The notes: a model not told the origin generated them from the letters alone. A stretch of 56,648 nucleotides of DNA from Pseudanabaena sp. M53BS1SP1A06MG (GCA_020404105.1 JADBWH010000100.1:1-56648), one strand, 5' to 3'. Counted from the first letter of the stretch, positions 35,323 to 44,335 are shown. Numbers and translations are program-made.

Positions 35323-35910
35323 ATGCAGTTAAATATTTCTGCTCCTGCAAACCTCGATTTACACGTTCCTAAAGACTTTGTTAGGGGTTGTCCCCGCAGT
35401 GTCCGCATGGATATTGATCATCTGCTTCTAGCGATCGAGGCGCTGGATTTAGAAGCAGTAGAAGTCATGCTGGTCTTAATTGAGCAGTTAGGTTTGCAAA
35501 AGACGATTCCTAGTCGTGTCGCTTTTTGGCGACTGCGTAATACCAATCCATTGCGACGCAACTATCAGCGTGCAAGTCTTAGCTGGGATGAGCTAAAGGC
35601 TCTTGTAAAGATTGTCTGTACTTTGACGAAGCAACTAGATACGGGTTTGCGCTTTTTGATTAGTACACATCAACAAATTAGTGAAGGCAAAATTGAGGCA
35701 TTAGGGTTGCAGCAAAATCAAGCTTATCTAGAGACCTATATCGATCGCTTCAAGTCGCTATATATCAGTCGAATGCGATCGCCTTCGCCTCTCAATAATG
35801 AAGAAATCCGCGACTTAGCCCTACAACTATTAACGAGACTGTTGCTATGTAGTGGGGTGGCGGGTGAATATCGCCTATGGCATAGTCTGTTTGATGGAGC
35901 GATCGCCTAA
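35323..35910 (+). CDS. DUF3038 domain protein
   Basis: A 195-residue helical soluble protein with PKDFVRGCPRSVRMDIDHLLLAIEALDLEAVE at the N-terminus, matching the cyanobacterial DUF3038 family. FWRLRNTNPLRR and LLTRLLLCSGVAGEYRLW are further conserved parts. Its stop overlaps the DUF4335 gene start by one base, and these two families are normally adjacent. Function is unknown; restricted to cyanobacteria. Confidence 0.9.
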   Translation: MQLNISAPANLDLHVPKDFVRGCPRSVRMDIDHLLLAIEALDLEAVEVMLVLIEQLGLQKTIPSRVAFWRLRNTNPLRRNYQRASLSWDELKALVKIVCTLTKQLDTGLRFLISTHQQISEGKIEALGLQQNQAYLETYIDRFKSLYISRMRSPSPLNNEEIRDLALQLLTRLLLCSGVAGEYRLWHSLFDGAIA

Positions 35911-36632
35911 TGATTCAACGCAGCTATAGTTTGCCAAGTTGTACTTTACTGATTGATGGCATTAGTATCTCTGGTGATACTCTATCAATTTTGAGTGGGT
36001 TTAGTTGTCGCTTTAGTCATCAGTCCGAAGTAATTGAAGGTGGTCTCGAGCTTCTCAAAGTATTAGTTAAAGTGGTGGGAGCCTATGCTCAGGCTTTAAA
36101 AAGTAATATCCCCTTGACAATTCCTGAAGGACAGGTACGTCTGGAGCCAGATGGAAAGCATCTACATTTGCTATCGATTACTGCTAATGAAGCTAATGCT
36201 AATACCACCCAAAAGATTGAAATTAAACTAAATACGATCCAGCTTTTTGACTTGATGGAGAGTTTGGATCGTCTCTGTTGTGATCCAATGACATTGCCAG
36301 ACCTGTGTTTAGTTACCCAAATTTCTGATTACCGATCGCAGGCTCAGTTAAATAGTCAGGCTGTACCAGCGATCGCTGGCGTGATCAGTTTAGCGATCGC
36401 GGCAACGGTTCTGTACTTTGTTCCCACACCAAAGCCAGAAACCAAGCCAGAGCAACCTGTACCCACCCAAACTAAACCTTTGCCGAAGGTGTCAACATCA
36501 CCCAAACCTTCTGTCAGTCCTGAAAGCACATCAACCCCTACTAGTTCGGCGAGTCCTGAGAGTTCACCGACTCCCACAAGCTCAGCAATCCCTGAGAGTT
36601 CACCAACGCCTACTAGTTCGGGAAACAATTAA
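35910..36632 (+). CDS. DUF4335 domain protein with Ser/Pro/Thr repeats
   Basis: A 240-residue protein. IQRSYSLPSCTLLIDGISI and FSHQSEVIEGGLELLKVLVKVVGAYAQAL identify DUF4335, the usual neighbour of DUF3038. A single membrane helix (GVISLAIAATVLYFVP, about 156-171) is followed by a low-complexity Pro/Ser/Thr tail with the repeated unit SPTPTSSA/ STPTSSA (about 205-240), as in cell-wall or extracytoplasmic tails. The repeats invite length variation between strains. Confidence 0.88.
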   Translation: MIQRSYSLPSCTLLIDGISISGDTLSILSGFSCRFSHQSEVIEGGLELLKVLVKVVGAYAQALKSNIPLTIPEGQVRLEPDGKHLHLLSITANEANANTTQKIEIKLNTIQLFDLMESLDRLCCDPMTLPDLCLVTQISDYRSQAQLNSQAVPAIAGVISLAIAATVLYFVPTPKPETKPEQPVPTQTKPLPKVSTSPKPSVSPESTSTPTSSASPESSPTPTSSAIPESSPTPTSSGNN

Positions 36633-36663
36633 AAAAGAGATGTGCTTAGCACATCTCTTTTTT
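36631..36663 (+). terminator. Terminator after DUF4335 gene
   Basis: AAAAAAGAGATGTGC TTA GCACATCTCTTTTTT, perfect stem with T-run. Confidence 0.95.
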
Positions 36664-36771
36664 ATCTTGACGGGACGATCGCAAAAAAATGACAATATTC
36701 TTAATCGATTTAATCCAAATTATCCAAACTACCATAAGCTAAAAGCTAAAAGTCCCAAGCCTCATAAAACT

Positions 36772-38160
36772 ATGACCAGAACCGAACGCGACTCCATGGG
36801 GGAAATGTCCCTGCCCGATGATGTTTACTATGGTATTCAAACCGTTAGGGCGATCAATAACTTTAAGATTAGTGGACTGAAGCCCCTCCCCACCTTTGTC
36901 GATGCTTGCCTGTTAATCAAAAAAGCAACTGCATTAGTTAACGCTGAACTGGGTTGTATTCCTGTCGGTATGGGCATGGCGATCGCGGCGGCGGCAGATG
37001 AAATTTTAGATGGGACTTTGCGTGATCAATTTGTGGTGGATATTTACCAAGCGGGGGCTGGCACATCGCATCATATGAATATTAATGAGGTCTTAGCCAA
37101 TCGCGCTTTGGAAATTTTGGGAGATGTGAAGGGCAATTACCAAAATGTGAACCCGAATGATCACGTTAATTATGGTCAGTCAACCAATGATGTGATCCCT
37201 ACCGCGATTCGGATTGGGGCATTACTAGCGTTACATCATGTACTTTTTCCTGCTTTGGCGAACCTCAACGAACAGTTACGCATTAAAGCGATCGCCTTTT
37301 CAGGGATTGTCAAATCGGGACGCACCCATTTACAGGATGCCGTTCCTGTTAGACTCGGTGATGAATTTCAAGCCTATGCCCAAATTATTAGCGATCATGT
37401 GAGACGGATTCATCAAGCAGCTAATGATCTCAAAACATTAGGCTTAGGAGGAAGTGCTTCAGGTACGGGGTTGAATACGCATCCTCAATATTGCGATCGC
37501 GTTGCCGATAAGCTCAGCGAAATTACAGGCTTTGAGCTAAAGCCCGCTAATAACCTCATGGCAGCGATGCAAAGTATGGCTCCTTTTGTGAATGTATCAG
37601 GGGCGATTCGCAACCTTGCTCAAGATACATGCAAAATTGCTAACGACTTACGTTTGATGGATTCGGGACCCAAAACAGGTTTTCGGGAAATCACGTTACC
37701 GCCAGTTCAACCAGGTTCATCGATTATGCCTGGGAAATATAATCCTGTAATCGCTGAGATGACCAATATGGTTTGTTATCAGGTGATTGGCTATGACACT
37801 GCGATCGCCTTTGCTGCACAGGCTGGACAATTAGAGCTGAATGTAATGATGCCTTTGATCGCCTATGATTTGATTCAGAGCATTGAGATTTTAGGAAAGG
37901 CGATCGATACTTTGGCGACTAAGTGTATCCGAGGAATTACGGCTGTGGAAGATCGATGTCTTGCCTATGCCGAAGGTAGTCTTTCACTAGTTACAGCCTT
38001 AAATACCCATATTGGTTATCTGAATGCGGCGGATGTGGCAAAGGAATCCTTAGCAACAGGTAAATCTTTGCGTCAGGTGGTTCTCGATAAAGGCTTAATG
38101 ACTGAAGAGAAGTTAGCTGAAGTTCTCAATCTTGAACAAATGAGTCGTCCCAACGGTTAG
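36772..38160 (+). CDS. aspA: Aspartate ammonia-lyase
   Basis: A 462-residue enzyme of the fumarase/aspartase superfamily that converts aspartate to fumarate and ammonia. I start at MTRTERDSMGEMSLPDDVYYG; the frame is open further upstream but there it overlaps DUF4335. GQSTNDVIPTA (substrate loop), SGRTHLQDAVPV and the superfamily signature GSSIMPGKYNP (with the mobile catalytic Ser) are intact. The opening residues and MPGKYNP favour aspartase over fumarase (MPGKVNP) or argininosuccinate lyase; the choice is moderately certain. Confidence 0.92.
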   Translation: MTRTERDSMGEMSLPDDVYYGIQTVRAINNFKISGLKPLPTFVDACLLIKKATALVNAELGCIPVGMGMAIAAAADEILDGTLRDQFVVDIYQAGAGTSHHMNINEVLANRALEILGDVKGNYQNVNPNDHVNYGQSTNDVIPTAIRIGALLALHHVLFPALANLNEQLRIKAIAFSGIVKSGRTHLQDAVPVRLGDEFQAYAQIISDHVRRIHQAANDLKTLGLGGSASGTGLNTHPQYCDRVADKLSEITGFELKPANNLMAAMQSMAPFVNVSGAIRNLAQDTCKIANDLRLMDSGPKTGFREITLPPVQPGSSIMPGKYNPVIAEMTNMVCYQVIGYDTAIAFAAQAGQLELNVMMPLIAYDLIQSIEILGKAIDTLATKCIRGITAVEDRCLAYAEGSLSLVTALNTHIGYLNAADVAKESLATGKSLRQVVLDKGLMTEEKLAEVLNLEQMSRPNG

Positions 38161-38179
38161 TAAGAGTTCACCTACACCA

Positions 38180-38560
38180 ATGATCACTTCTATCTATGCT
38201 GCACTGCTTGCAATCTTGATTGTCGGACTATCACTCAATGTAATTAAGCTTCGCCAAATAGGTCAAGTGATATTAGGTGATGGTGATAATCTTGAACTCC
38301 AATCTGCAATCCGCGCTCAAGGTAATGCTACAGAATATATTCCCATATCCCTGATCTTGTTATTGCTCTTAGAATTAAGTAAGGGGCATTGGAGCTTGTT
38401 ACATATTGGTGGAATTGTTCTACTGACGGGTAGATTGATTCACGCACGTGGACTCTTGAAGGGCAACTTGCGGTTTAGAGTGTTGGGAATGCAGTTAACT
38501 CTGTTTAATATCATCTATTTGGCGATCGCCAATCTTATTTACTTCTACTTTAAGCCATAG
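38180..38560 (+). CDS. MAPEG family membrane protein
   Basis: A 126-residue protein with four membrane helices (residues 5-22, 53-70, 77-95 and 105-124). NVIKLRQIGQVILGDGDNLELQSAIRAQGNATEYIP contains the R-x-x-x-N-x-x-E pattern of MAPEG proteins, related to microsomal glutathione transferase. It lies 20 bp after aspA. Bacterial members are probably glutathione-dependent, but the substrate is unknown. Confidence 0.9.
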   Translation: MITSIYAALLAILIVGLSLNVIKLRQIGQVILGDGDNLELQSAIRAQGNATEYIPISLILLLLLELSKGHWSLLHIGGIVLLTGRLIHARGLLKGNLRFRVLGMQLTLFNIIYLAIANLIYFYFKP

Positions 38561-38622
38561 AATGAGTAGTGCTTTGCGCCATCCATTCTATGGCTAACTT
38601 ATTCAATCAGAAAGGAGAAAAA

Positions 38623-39984
38623 ATGTTAGCAGTAGCAGTTTTAGCAGCAGGTAAAGGAACACGTATGAAATCGGCTTTACCGAAAGTATTACAACCCCTT
38701 GGCGGTAAATCCTTAGTGGAGCGTGTTCTCAAGGCTACTGATGCCCTAAAAGCTGATCGCCGTATTGCGATCGTCGGATATTGCAGCGATCAAGTTCGTG
38801 TCGCCCTCGCCGACTATCCTCATTTAGAATTTGCCGAACAAGCAGAGCAATTAGGAACGGGGCATGCGATTCAGCAATTATTGGAACCATTGGCAGATTT
38901 TGAAGGGGAACTGGTCGTTCTCACTGGGGATTCTCCTTTAATGCGAACGGAAACTATCCAAGCCTTAATCGATAGCCATCGCCAACATAAAGCATCGGCA
39001 ACCGTACTCACCGCCCTACTGCCAAATCCTACGGGCTATGGTCGTGTATTTTGCGATCACGATATGAAGATTGAACGCATTATCGAGCATCGAGATTGCA
39101 ATCCTGAACAACTTCTCAATCAAAGAGTGAGTACAGGAGTTTATTGTTTTGATTGGCAAGAATTGGCTCAAGCTTTACCCAAACTCACCACCAATAATGC
39201 TCAAAAGGAATATTATTTAACGGAAGTATTTGATTACTTGAAATCAGTTTATGCCAATGATTTAGAAGATGCCGACGAGAGCTTAGGCATTAATGATCGC
39301 ATCCAGTTAGCCCATGCCTACGATGTTTTACAAAAGCGAGCGAGGGAAAAATGGATGCGGGCAGGTGTGACGATGTTACTCCCTGAAACAATTACGATTG
39401 ATGATGAAGTAGAACTTGCTCCCAATGTAATTATCGAACCACATTCCCATTTACGCGGTAATACCAAAGTTGGCTCAGGTTCAATCATTGGTCCTTCCAG
39501 TATGCTTTCTAATAGCACTATTGGCGAAAATAGTGCTATTCAATTTTCCGTAGTTGAGGATAGTCAAATTGCCGATAACTGTCGCATTGGTCCCTTTGCG
39601 CGGATTCGTGGCGAGTCAATCGTGGGCGAAAAATGCCGCATCGGTAACTTTGTGGAATTGAAAAATGCCAAAGTCGGCGATCGCACCAATGCGGCGCACT
39701 TGAGCTATCTCGGTGATGCGACGCTTGGTAAGCAAGTTAATATTGGTGCTGGCACAATTACTGCCAATTATGATGGATTCAAAAAGCATCAAACGATCAT
39801 TGGCGATCGCAGTAAGACAGGTTCTAATTCTGTACTAGTTGCCCCTATTCAAATTGGTGAAAATGTGAATATCGCTGCGGGTTCAACATTAGTTGAGAAT
39901 GTTGGTGATAATTCTTTGGTGATTGCTAGAGCAAAGCAAGTTGTGAAACCTGATTATTACAATCAAGAAGGTCGTAAGAAGTGA
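38623..39984 (+). CDS. glmU: GlmU, bifunctional UDP-GlcNAc synthesis enzyme
   Basis: A 453-residue enzyme with acetyltransferase and uridylyltransferase activities that makes UDP-GlcNAc. The N-terminal pyrophosphorylase has [17 protein letters not shown] (residues 6-22) and LTGDSPLM; the C-terminal left-handed beta helix has the hexapeptide repeats and the His of [12 protein letters not shown] near 363. I start at the Met with AAAGGAGAAAAA before it; upstream codons are random. With GlmM it completes two steps of the same pathway. Confidence 0.97.
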   Translation: MLAVAVLAAGKGTRMKSALPKVLQPLGGKSLVERVLKATDALKADRRIAIVGYCSDQVRVALADYPHLEFAEQAEQLGTGHAIQQLLEPLADFEGELVVLTGDSPLMRTETIQALIDSHRQHKASATVLTALLPNPTGYGRVFCDHDMKIERIIEHRDCNPEQLLNQRVSTGVYCFDWQELAQALPKLTTNNAQKEYYLTEVFDYLKSVYANDLEDADESLGINDRIQLAHAYDVLQKRAREKWMRAGVTMLLPETITIDDEVELAPNVIIEPHSHLRGNTKVGSGSIIGPSSMLSNSTIGENSAIQFSVVEDSQIADNCRIGPFARIRGESIVGEKCRIGNFVELKNAKVGDRTNAAHLSYLGDATLGKQVNIGAGTITANYDGFKKHQTIIGDRSKTGSNSVLVAPIQIGENVNIAAGSTLVENVGDNSLVIARAKQVVKPDYYNQEGRKK

Positions 39985-40028
39985 TGCTAAAGAGCTAGTA
40001 AAAATTAAGGTAGTCCTAGTTTCCTTCA

Positions 40029-40064
40029 GTTTCAATCCCTAAGAGGGTTTTAGTGGCTTTGAAT
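40029..40064 (-). repeat. Orphan CRISPR-type repeat
   Basis: On the plus strand it reads GTTTCAATCCCTAAGAGGGT then TTTAGTGGCTTTGAAT; on the minus strand it ends in GGGATTGAAAC, the classical 3' handle of cyanobacterial type I repeats. It is 36 nt long. It stands alone: no second copy or spacer follows on either side. The first 25 nt match the repeat-like sequence at 44073 at 23 positions. Confidence 0.6.
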
Positions 40065-40093
40065 TATATGAAAGTAGTCTTGTCTGAGGAATT

Positions 40094-40225
40094 CTAAGTA
40101 GTTTCACGTGGCCGCATCGTACAGTTAAACCGTTCAATACAATTGGTATTACCAGACGCTTTCCCAACAGCCTTGTGAAGTTGTTGAGGGAATACAAGAG
40201 TGTCAACTCTCCAAAAATCTGTTTT
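40094..40225 (-). pseudogene. IS1-family transposase remnant
   Basis: On the minus strand, 43 codons read KTDFWRVDTLVFPQQLHKAV then GKASGNTNCIERFNCTMRPR, the DDE-region signature of IS1-type transposases (VGK-x-x-G-x-T-N-x-IERFN). A stop follows at once, and a TGA lies just before the Lys; the terminal repeats were not found. It marks a past insertion next to the CRISPR locus. Confidence 0.75.
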
Positions 40226-40285
40226 TCAGAGATTATTTTTTGCTGTGGTGCTTCAACAAACTGGCGACCACAAGCTTTAAGCTAT

Positions 40286-40378
40286 GGTCAGCTAATAGGG
40301 GATGGGTGCTGAAACGTCCATATTTATATTGACGAAAAAAGTCCAAATACGTCGATCACACTTTAACTGTCCAGTGCC
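40286..40378. mobile_element. TIR element, second copy
   Basis: About 78% like 4845-4942 over 93 bp (GGTCAGCTAAT and ACTTTAACTGTCCAGTGCC at the ends). The left terminal repeat is degraded, and it abuts the IS1 remnant. Confidence 0.75.
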
Positions 40379-40830
40379 CTCTGAGCATAGCAGCTAGGCA
40401 AGTTCACATTTTGGAAATCGAGATGACCGCGATCGCTGTCCCACAAAATTTTAATCGGCTGACCTACTTCTTGAGCTAACTTAAATACCCCACAACCCCT
40501 CTGAAACCTTCTCCCACACATATCTTGTATGTTCACGAATACTAAAATTCATTTGTTTATCCCCTAAAATTCATGTGTTTGGTTGTTTTAACCAAATTAA
40601 TAAAGATTAGATATGCTCTTTAACAAAAAAGTGTCCGCATACTTTAATCGATAAGGCTCTTGTTTAATTGAAATTTACGTGTAATTATCTATTTATGGAG
40701 GTTAACGGACAAAATTTTATTAAAGAAATATGCCTAATAAATTTATGATTATTCTTAAATAAATTTAGTATAGCGAGGGTCTCTAAAATTTTATCCTTAA
40801 AGTATTTGGTTACAAATAATTACAAATAAG

Positions 40831-41322
40831 ATGACAAGTAGATTGAAGTCGGCAGAAATCACTGGTTCTTGCGCTCAGGTTTGGAATGGGGTGATTATTC
40901 CTAGTAATGGAGTTATCTCTGTGAAGATTGATGGAAATAATTTGAGTGCCACGATTAAGAGTGGATTAGAAAAGAAGGATTCGCGGACGAGAATTCAGAA
41001 TATCGATAGTGTTGAGATTCATACTGCGCCGATATATCTGTTGTTAGCGATCGGGATTGGTTTGTCTGTAATTGGTCTGATTGGATGGATTAGCACTTTC
41101 TCTAATGGAAATTCGCCAATGTTAGCTTTTGTCCTTTTACTGGCTGGGATTGCAGCTATAGTCTTGTCAATTTTGAATAAGCAAAGATATATGGCAATTT
41201 ATAGCTTGCGCTATACGATTGTTCTATTTATGAAGGGTTCGCCAGAGTTGTATCAGCAATTTGCAGCGAGGGTTATGGCGGTGGCGGATAGTTTAAATCA
41301 TGCTGAGATTTCTCAGTCATAG
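40831..41322 (+). CDS. Hypothetical membrane protein
   Basis: A 163-residue protein with a small beta-rich N-terminal part (GVISVKIDGNNLSATIKSG, RTRIQNIDSVEIHTAPI), two membrane helices at about 70-91 (YLLLAIGIGLSVIGLIGWI) and 99-117, and a C-terminal cytosolic part. The pattern of beta strands before a helical hairpin resembles PH-like bacterial membrane proteins, but I do not recognise the family. It lies 16 bp upstream of the Uma2 gene and probably shares its transcript, leading into cas3. Confidence 0.65.
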   Translation: MTSRLKSAEITGSCAQVWNGVIIPSNGVISVKIDGNNLSATIKSGLEKKDSRTRIQNIDSVEIHTAPIYLLLAIGIGLSVIGLIGWISTFSNGNSPMLAFVLLLAGIAAIVLSILNKQRYMAIYSLRYTIVLFMKGSPELYQQFAARVMAVADSLNHAEISQS

Positions 41323-41338
41323 TTGTAGGGAGTGTGTA

Positions 41339-41893
41339 ATGTTTGTCAAACAGCCTGAGCTAACTTATGCGGAATATCTTGACCATGAGTGCATCAGTTC
41401 GATTAAGCATGATTTTGTGAATAATCAGGTTTTTGAGATCGCGGGAACGGATGCAAATCATAATTTAATTGTCTGTAATCTGGTTGCGAATATTCATCAG
41501 CGTTTGCGTGGTAGAAATTTGTGCCTGTTTGCTTTGGATATGAAGCTAACGATCGCGGCGGCAAATAATGCGACTTATTATCCTGATGTGATGGTGGTGG
41601 GCGATCGCATTGATAATAATTATGTGATTCAGAATCCGTTTTTGGTGGTGGAGGTGATGTCACCTTTTACTGCCATATTGGATCGACGGGAAAAGCGTTT
41701 TAATTATCAGCGTTTGGAGTCTTTGCAGGAGTATGTTTTGCTGTCGCAGTCTGAGGTGAAGGTGGAAGTTTATCGCAGGGATGATGATGGTGGTTGGTTG
41801 GTGCAATGTTTGGGTGTCGGTGATAGTTTACATTTGCAGTCCCTTGATTTGGCGATCGCTCTTTCAGATGTTTATGAGGATGTGAGTTTATGA
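41339..41893 (+). CDS. Uma2 family endonuclease-like protein, copy 1
   Basis: A 184-residue Uma2/DUF820 protein of the PD-(D/E)XK superfamily that is very common in cyanobacteria. TYAEYLDHE, NNATYYPDVMVV (with the catalytic-type Asp) and FLVVEVMSPFTAILDRREK (Glu) with KRFNYQRLESLQEYVLLSQ are the family marks. Its role is unknown. The ATGA overlap puts it directly upstream of cas3, so it belongs to the cas operon. It is about 60% identical to the copy at 53514. Confidence 0.9.
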   Translation: MFVKQPELTYAEYLDHECISSIKHDFVNNQVFEIAGTDANHNLIVCNLVANIHQRLRGRNLCLFALDMKLTIAAANNATYYPDVMVVGDRIDNNYVIQNPFLVVEVMSPFTAILDRREKRFNYQRLESLQEYVLLSQSEVKVEVYRRDDDGGWLVQCLGVGDSLHLQSLDLAIALSDVYEDVSL

Positions 41894-44073
41894 CAGAATA
41901 TAAAATAGTTCTCAAGCCTGTTTATTCTGAGACGGTGGAAACCCCAAAAGGGATCGAAATTCCTGATGGTTGGCGATTGGCTTGGCATCAGTTAGAAACT
42001 TTTAAAGCTTTGCAAGATCCAGATATTGATGTGGTGTTTAATACTGCCATGACTGGCGATGGTAAGAGCTTAGCGGCTTACTTAGGAGTCTTGCAGGGCA
42101 GTACAGAGGCGATCGCACTCTATCCAACTAATGAACTGGCTAGAGATCAAGAAAATCAAATTCATCAGTATGTGGAAGATTTTCAACCTCGAAATGAACC
42201 TCGAATAGCAAGATTAAATAGTGCTGAACTAGAGTTATATGCGGAGAATGAAAGTATTAAAAAGTCAGCAGCGATCGCTACGCATGGCAGTCAACGCGAA
42301 ATCTTGATTACTAATCCTGATATCTTCCATTACTTACATCGTGGTGCTTATTTAATGCCGAAAGATAGTCCCGATAAGCTTTGGGGTAGAATTGATAAGG
42401 ATTTTAATCTTTTCATTTTTGATGAGTTTCATATATTCAGCGCTCCCCAGATTGCGAGTGTTCTCAATACCATGCTGCTGATCCATCTCACTAATCGCCG
42501 CAAAAAGTTTTTATTTCTATCAGCAACCCCTGATCAGCAGTTACTTGAAAGACTAGACAAGGCAAAATTACGATATAAATTAATCGATCCCAAAGCTTCG
42601 GGGAAATATCAATTCCCTGATAATGAAGATCAATCGCAACAACTTGAGCAGGATAAATGGCGACTAGTAACGCGAGAAATTACTTTACATTTTGTACCGT
42701 TAGAATCGGTGAGTAAAGCATCTGAGACTTGGCTCAAAGATAATCTAGGTCTAATTTTGAACCATTTTTTAGAACATCGTGGGACAAAAGGCGCGATTAT
42801 TCTCAATTCGATCGCTTCGGTGAAAAGGTTAACGCCTTTGTTTGCGGAAGCTTTTGCAAAGCATGGGTTAACGGTTGGCGAAAATACGGGTTTATCTAGC
42901 AAAACTGTGAAAGAGCGATCGCTTTCCTGTGATTTAGTTTTAGGAACTAGCACGATTGATGTGGGTGTGGACTTCAAGATTAATTTTTTAATTTTTGAGT
43001 CTGCGGATTCAGGTAGTTTTATTCAGCGTTTGGGCAGACTGGGACGACATCAGGGTCATGTGAATGCGGATGGGCAAGAAATCAAGTTTGCTCAGTTTGT
43101 TGCTTATACCCTTGCGCCTAATTATTTGATCGAGCGGTTATTCGAGAAAGCCGACTCGCCATTTGCTAACAATGGAATTTATGATCGCGCTTTTTTGAGT
43201 GTAAACATTTACACCACTTATCGCAAAATCAACGATTTTAAAAATTATTACAGTCGGTGGGGGGCTTTACAGTCCTTTGATTTGTATCGCAAGCTGGGGC
43301 ATAAGACGATCACTCAACAATATGCCGTTAGTCGGGATCAATTTCGCACCGATTGTGAAGAGGTGTTTGGTGTGAGTTTGGGTAAGGTTGCGGGTAAGGT
43401 GAAAGCCTGTCAAACAGATTGGCAAGAGAAATTTAATAAAGACAAGGGTAATCCGATCGCTGAGGATGCTAGTAGTTTTCGTGGTTCGAGTCCGTTGCAA
43501 TGTGGACTATATGACATGACGGAGCCTAATGAAAGTGATCGCTTCAAAACCTATGACCTAACAGGCATCCTTAGCAATTTAGAGATCGAACCAATGACTG
43601 AGGCGGCGTTTATGCGTCTGCTCAAGGAAACATCAGAGCGAACAGGTCAACCAATCCCTAAAAGTCGCTTTGAGTATTGTATGGGCTTTATGAAGTTGTT
43701 GAGTTACAGGGAGGAGCGCTCTAACTGGAAATTTGCGTATAACGGCGACCTTAAAGAGGTTGCTGATAGTTGGAAAGTGCAAGTCCTTTCAGGGATTGGG
43801 GTCTGGCAACCAGATAACCGATGGATTGACAAAGTTAATGAACGTTTGAAAAAACAAGCGATCATTGCTTATGTCCTCAATCGTCCAGTTTCTGAAATAA
43901 AAGCAAGGTTGCTATTGCCGATGCACTTTCAGATATATGGGATTTGTGACCAGCAAACTCTCCTCGATCCTGTGCCAAGTTATGCGATCGCCTTTGGGCA
44001 ATCAGCTTTGTTACTAGACACGTTGGCTTACACCTTTAAAAACAAAAAAGGAGGTGAGATATGGATCGCTTAG
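41890..44073 (+). CDS. cas3: Type I-D CRISPR helicase Cas3
   Basis: A 727-residue SF2 helicase without an HD nuclease domain, as expected in type I-D where HD sits on Cas10d. Walker A is TGDGKS (55-60), Walker B is DEFH (178-181) and motif III is SAT (211-213); GTSTIDVGVDFK and FIQRLGRLGRHQGH (about 356-398) are motifs V and VI. It unwinds target DNA for degradation. The start overlaps Uma2 (ATGA), and the stop overlaps both a CRISPR-like repeat and a 53-codon frame. The length is normal. Confidence 0.95.
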   Translation: MTEYKIVLKPVYSETVETPKGIEIPDGWRLAWHQLETFKALQDPDIDVVFNTAMTGDGKSLAAYLGVLQGSTEAIALYPTNELARDQENQIHQYVEDFQPRNEPRIARLNSAELELYAENESIKKSAAIATHGSQREILITNPDIFHYLHRGAYLMPKDSPDKLWGRIDKDFNLFIFDEFHIFSAPQIASVLNTMLLIHLTNRRKKFLFLSATPDQQLLERLDKAKLRYKLIDPKASGKYQFPDNEDQSQQLEQDKWRLVTREITLHFVPLESVSKASETWLKDNLGLILNHFLEHRGTKGAIILNSIASVKRLTPLFAEAFAKHGLTVGENTGLSSKTVKERSLSCDLVLGTSTIDVGVDFKINFLIFESADSGSFIQRLGRLGRHQGHVNADGQEIKFAQFVAYTLAPNYLIERLFEKADSPFANNGIYDRAFLSVNIYTTYRKINDFKNYYSRWGALQSFDLYRKLGHKTITQQYAVSRDQFRTDCEEVFGVSLGKVAGKVKACQTDWQEKFNKDKGNPIAEDASSFRGSSPLQCGLYDMTEPNESDRFKTYDLTGILSNLEIEPMTEAAFMRLLKETSERTGQPIPKSRFEYCMGFMKLLSYREERSNWKFAYNGDLKEVADSWKVQVLSGIGVWQPDNRWIDKVNERLKKQAIIAYVLNRPVSEIKARLLLPMHFQIYGICDQQTLLDPVPSYAIAFGQSALLLDTLAYTFKNKKGGEIWIA

Positions 44074-44222
44074 TTTCAATCCCTAAAAGGGTTTCAGGTT
44101 TAAAAGCTCGTAAAGAGCTTACAGCAATAAGCACAGACGTATTCATTTCAATCCCTAAAAGGGGTTTAGAGGAGCTATTTTATAGCTTTGCTTATTGCTG
44201 TCATTATACACAGGTTGAATAA
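44061..44222 (+). CDS. Possible 53-residue ORF overlapping cas3 end
   Basis: A short frame starting MDRLVSIPKR, with a near-perfect AAGGAGGTG ribosome binding site 4 bases before the ATG. It overlaps the last 13 bp of cas3 in another frame. The peptide contains an internal repeat, VSIPKRVSGL and ISIPKRGLEEL, 24 residues apart, because the two CRISPR-like repeats fall in the same frame (72 nt). The C-terminal part (FYSFAYCCHYTQVE) is hydrophobic. It could be a genuine small gene, or the remnant start of a gene once directly downstream of cas3, with the repeats read through. I do not recognise it. Confidence 0.35.
   Translation: MDRLVSIPKRVSGLKARKELTAISTDVFISIPKRGLEELFYSFAYCCHYTQVE
44073..44181 (-). 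CRISPR. Two CRISPR-repeat-like units 72 nt apart
   Basis: Repeat 1 (from 44073) and repeat 2 (from 44145) share TTTCAATCCCTAAAAGGG exactly; both match the orphan repeat at 40029 for about 25 bases before drifting. On the minus strand both end in GGGATTGAAA(C/T). The 72-nt period equals a 37-nt repeat plus a 35-nt spacer, the usual type I-D geometry. The other half of each repeat has decayed, so it is a mini-unit or pseudo-array, not a working array. The first repeat overlaps the cas3 stop. Confidence 0.55.
44121..44201. repeat. 13-bp inverted repeat enclosing CRISPR-like unit 2
   Basis: ACAGCAATAAGCA (44121-44133) and TGCTTATTGCTGT (44189-44201) are perfect complements with repeat 2 between them, so a transcript could hold this unit in the loop of a long hairpin. 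A related stretch, AGCTTGCAGCAATAAACACAG, recurs at 44627-44646. Confidence 0.8.
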
Positions 44223-44276
44223 GTCAGCGCTAATAACTTAGTAAGGTTGAATAAGTCTGCAGCTTAATTGCTCAGT
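44212..44276. repeat. Imperfect tandem repeat, about 32 bp
   Basis: AGGTTGAATAAGTCAGC (44212) recurs as AGGTTGAATAAGTCTGC (44244), followed in each case by a TAGTAAG/CAGTAAG-type end. It lies between the repeat-like unit and the small winged-helix gene. Confidence 0.75.
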
Positions 44277-44335
44277 AAGTATTGACAACAGGTATCCAAA
44301 AGTATCTAATAATCGAGTCCCCAAAAAGATAGTCC

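Larger units (their letters stand above)
39985..40830. other. Repeat-rich boundary between glmU and the CRISPR locus
   Basis: 846 bases without an intact gene. It contains an orphan CRISPR-type repeat (40029), an IS1-family transposase remnant (40094-40225) and a copy of the TIR element (40286-40378), each listed separately. From 40560 on there is a short direct repeat (AAAATTCATTTGTTT, AAAATTCATGTGTTT) and AT-rich DNA before 40831. Confidence 0.75.

Noticed and set aside
36418-36771. N-terminal extension of the aspartase frame
   Set aside because: It overlaps DUF4335 and its terminator; His/Pro/Arg-rich shadow sequence; the normal aspartase start is at 36772.
44110-44144. Calling the mini-unit a functional CRISPR array with this spacer
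   Set aside because: Only two units, with one half of each repeat decayed, and the bases also encode an open frame; described as repeat-like only.
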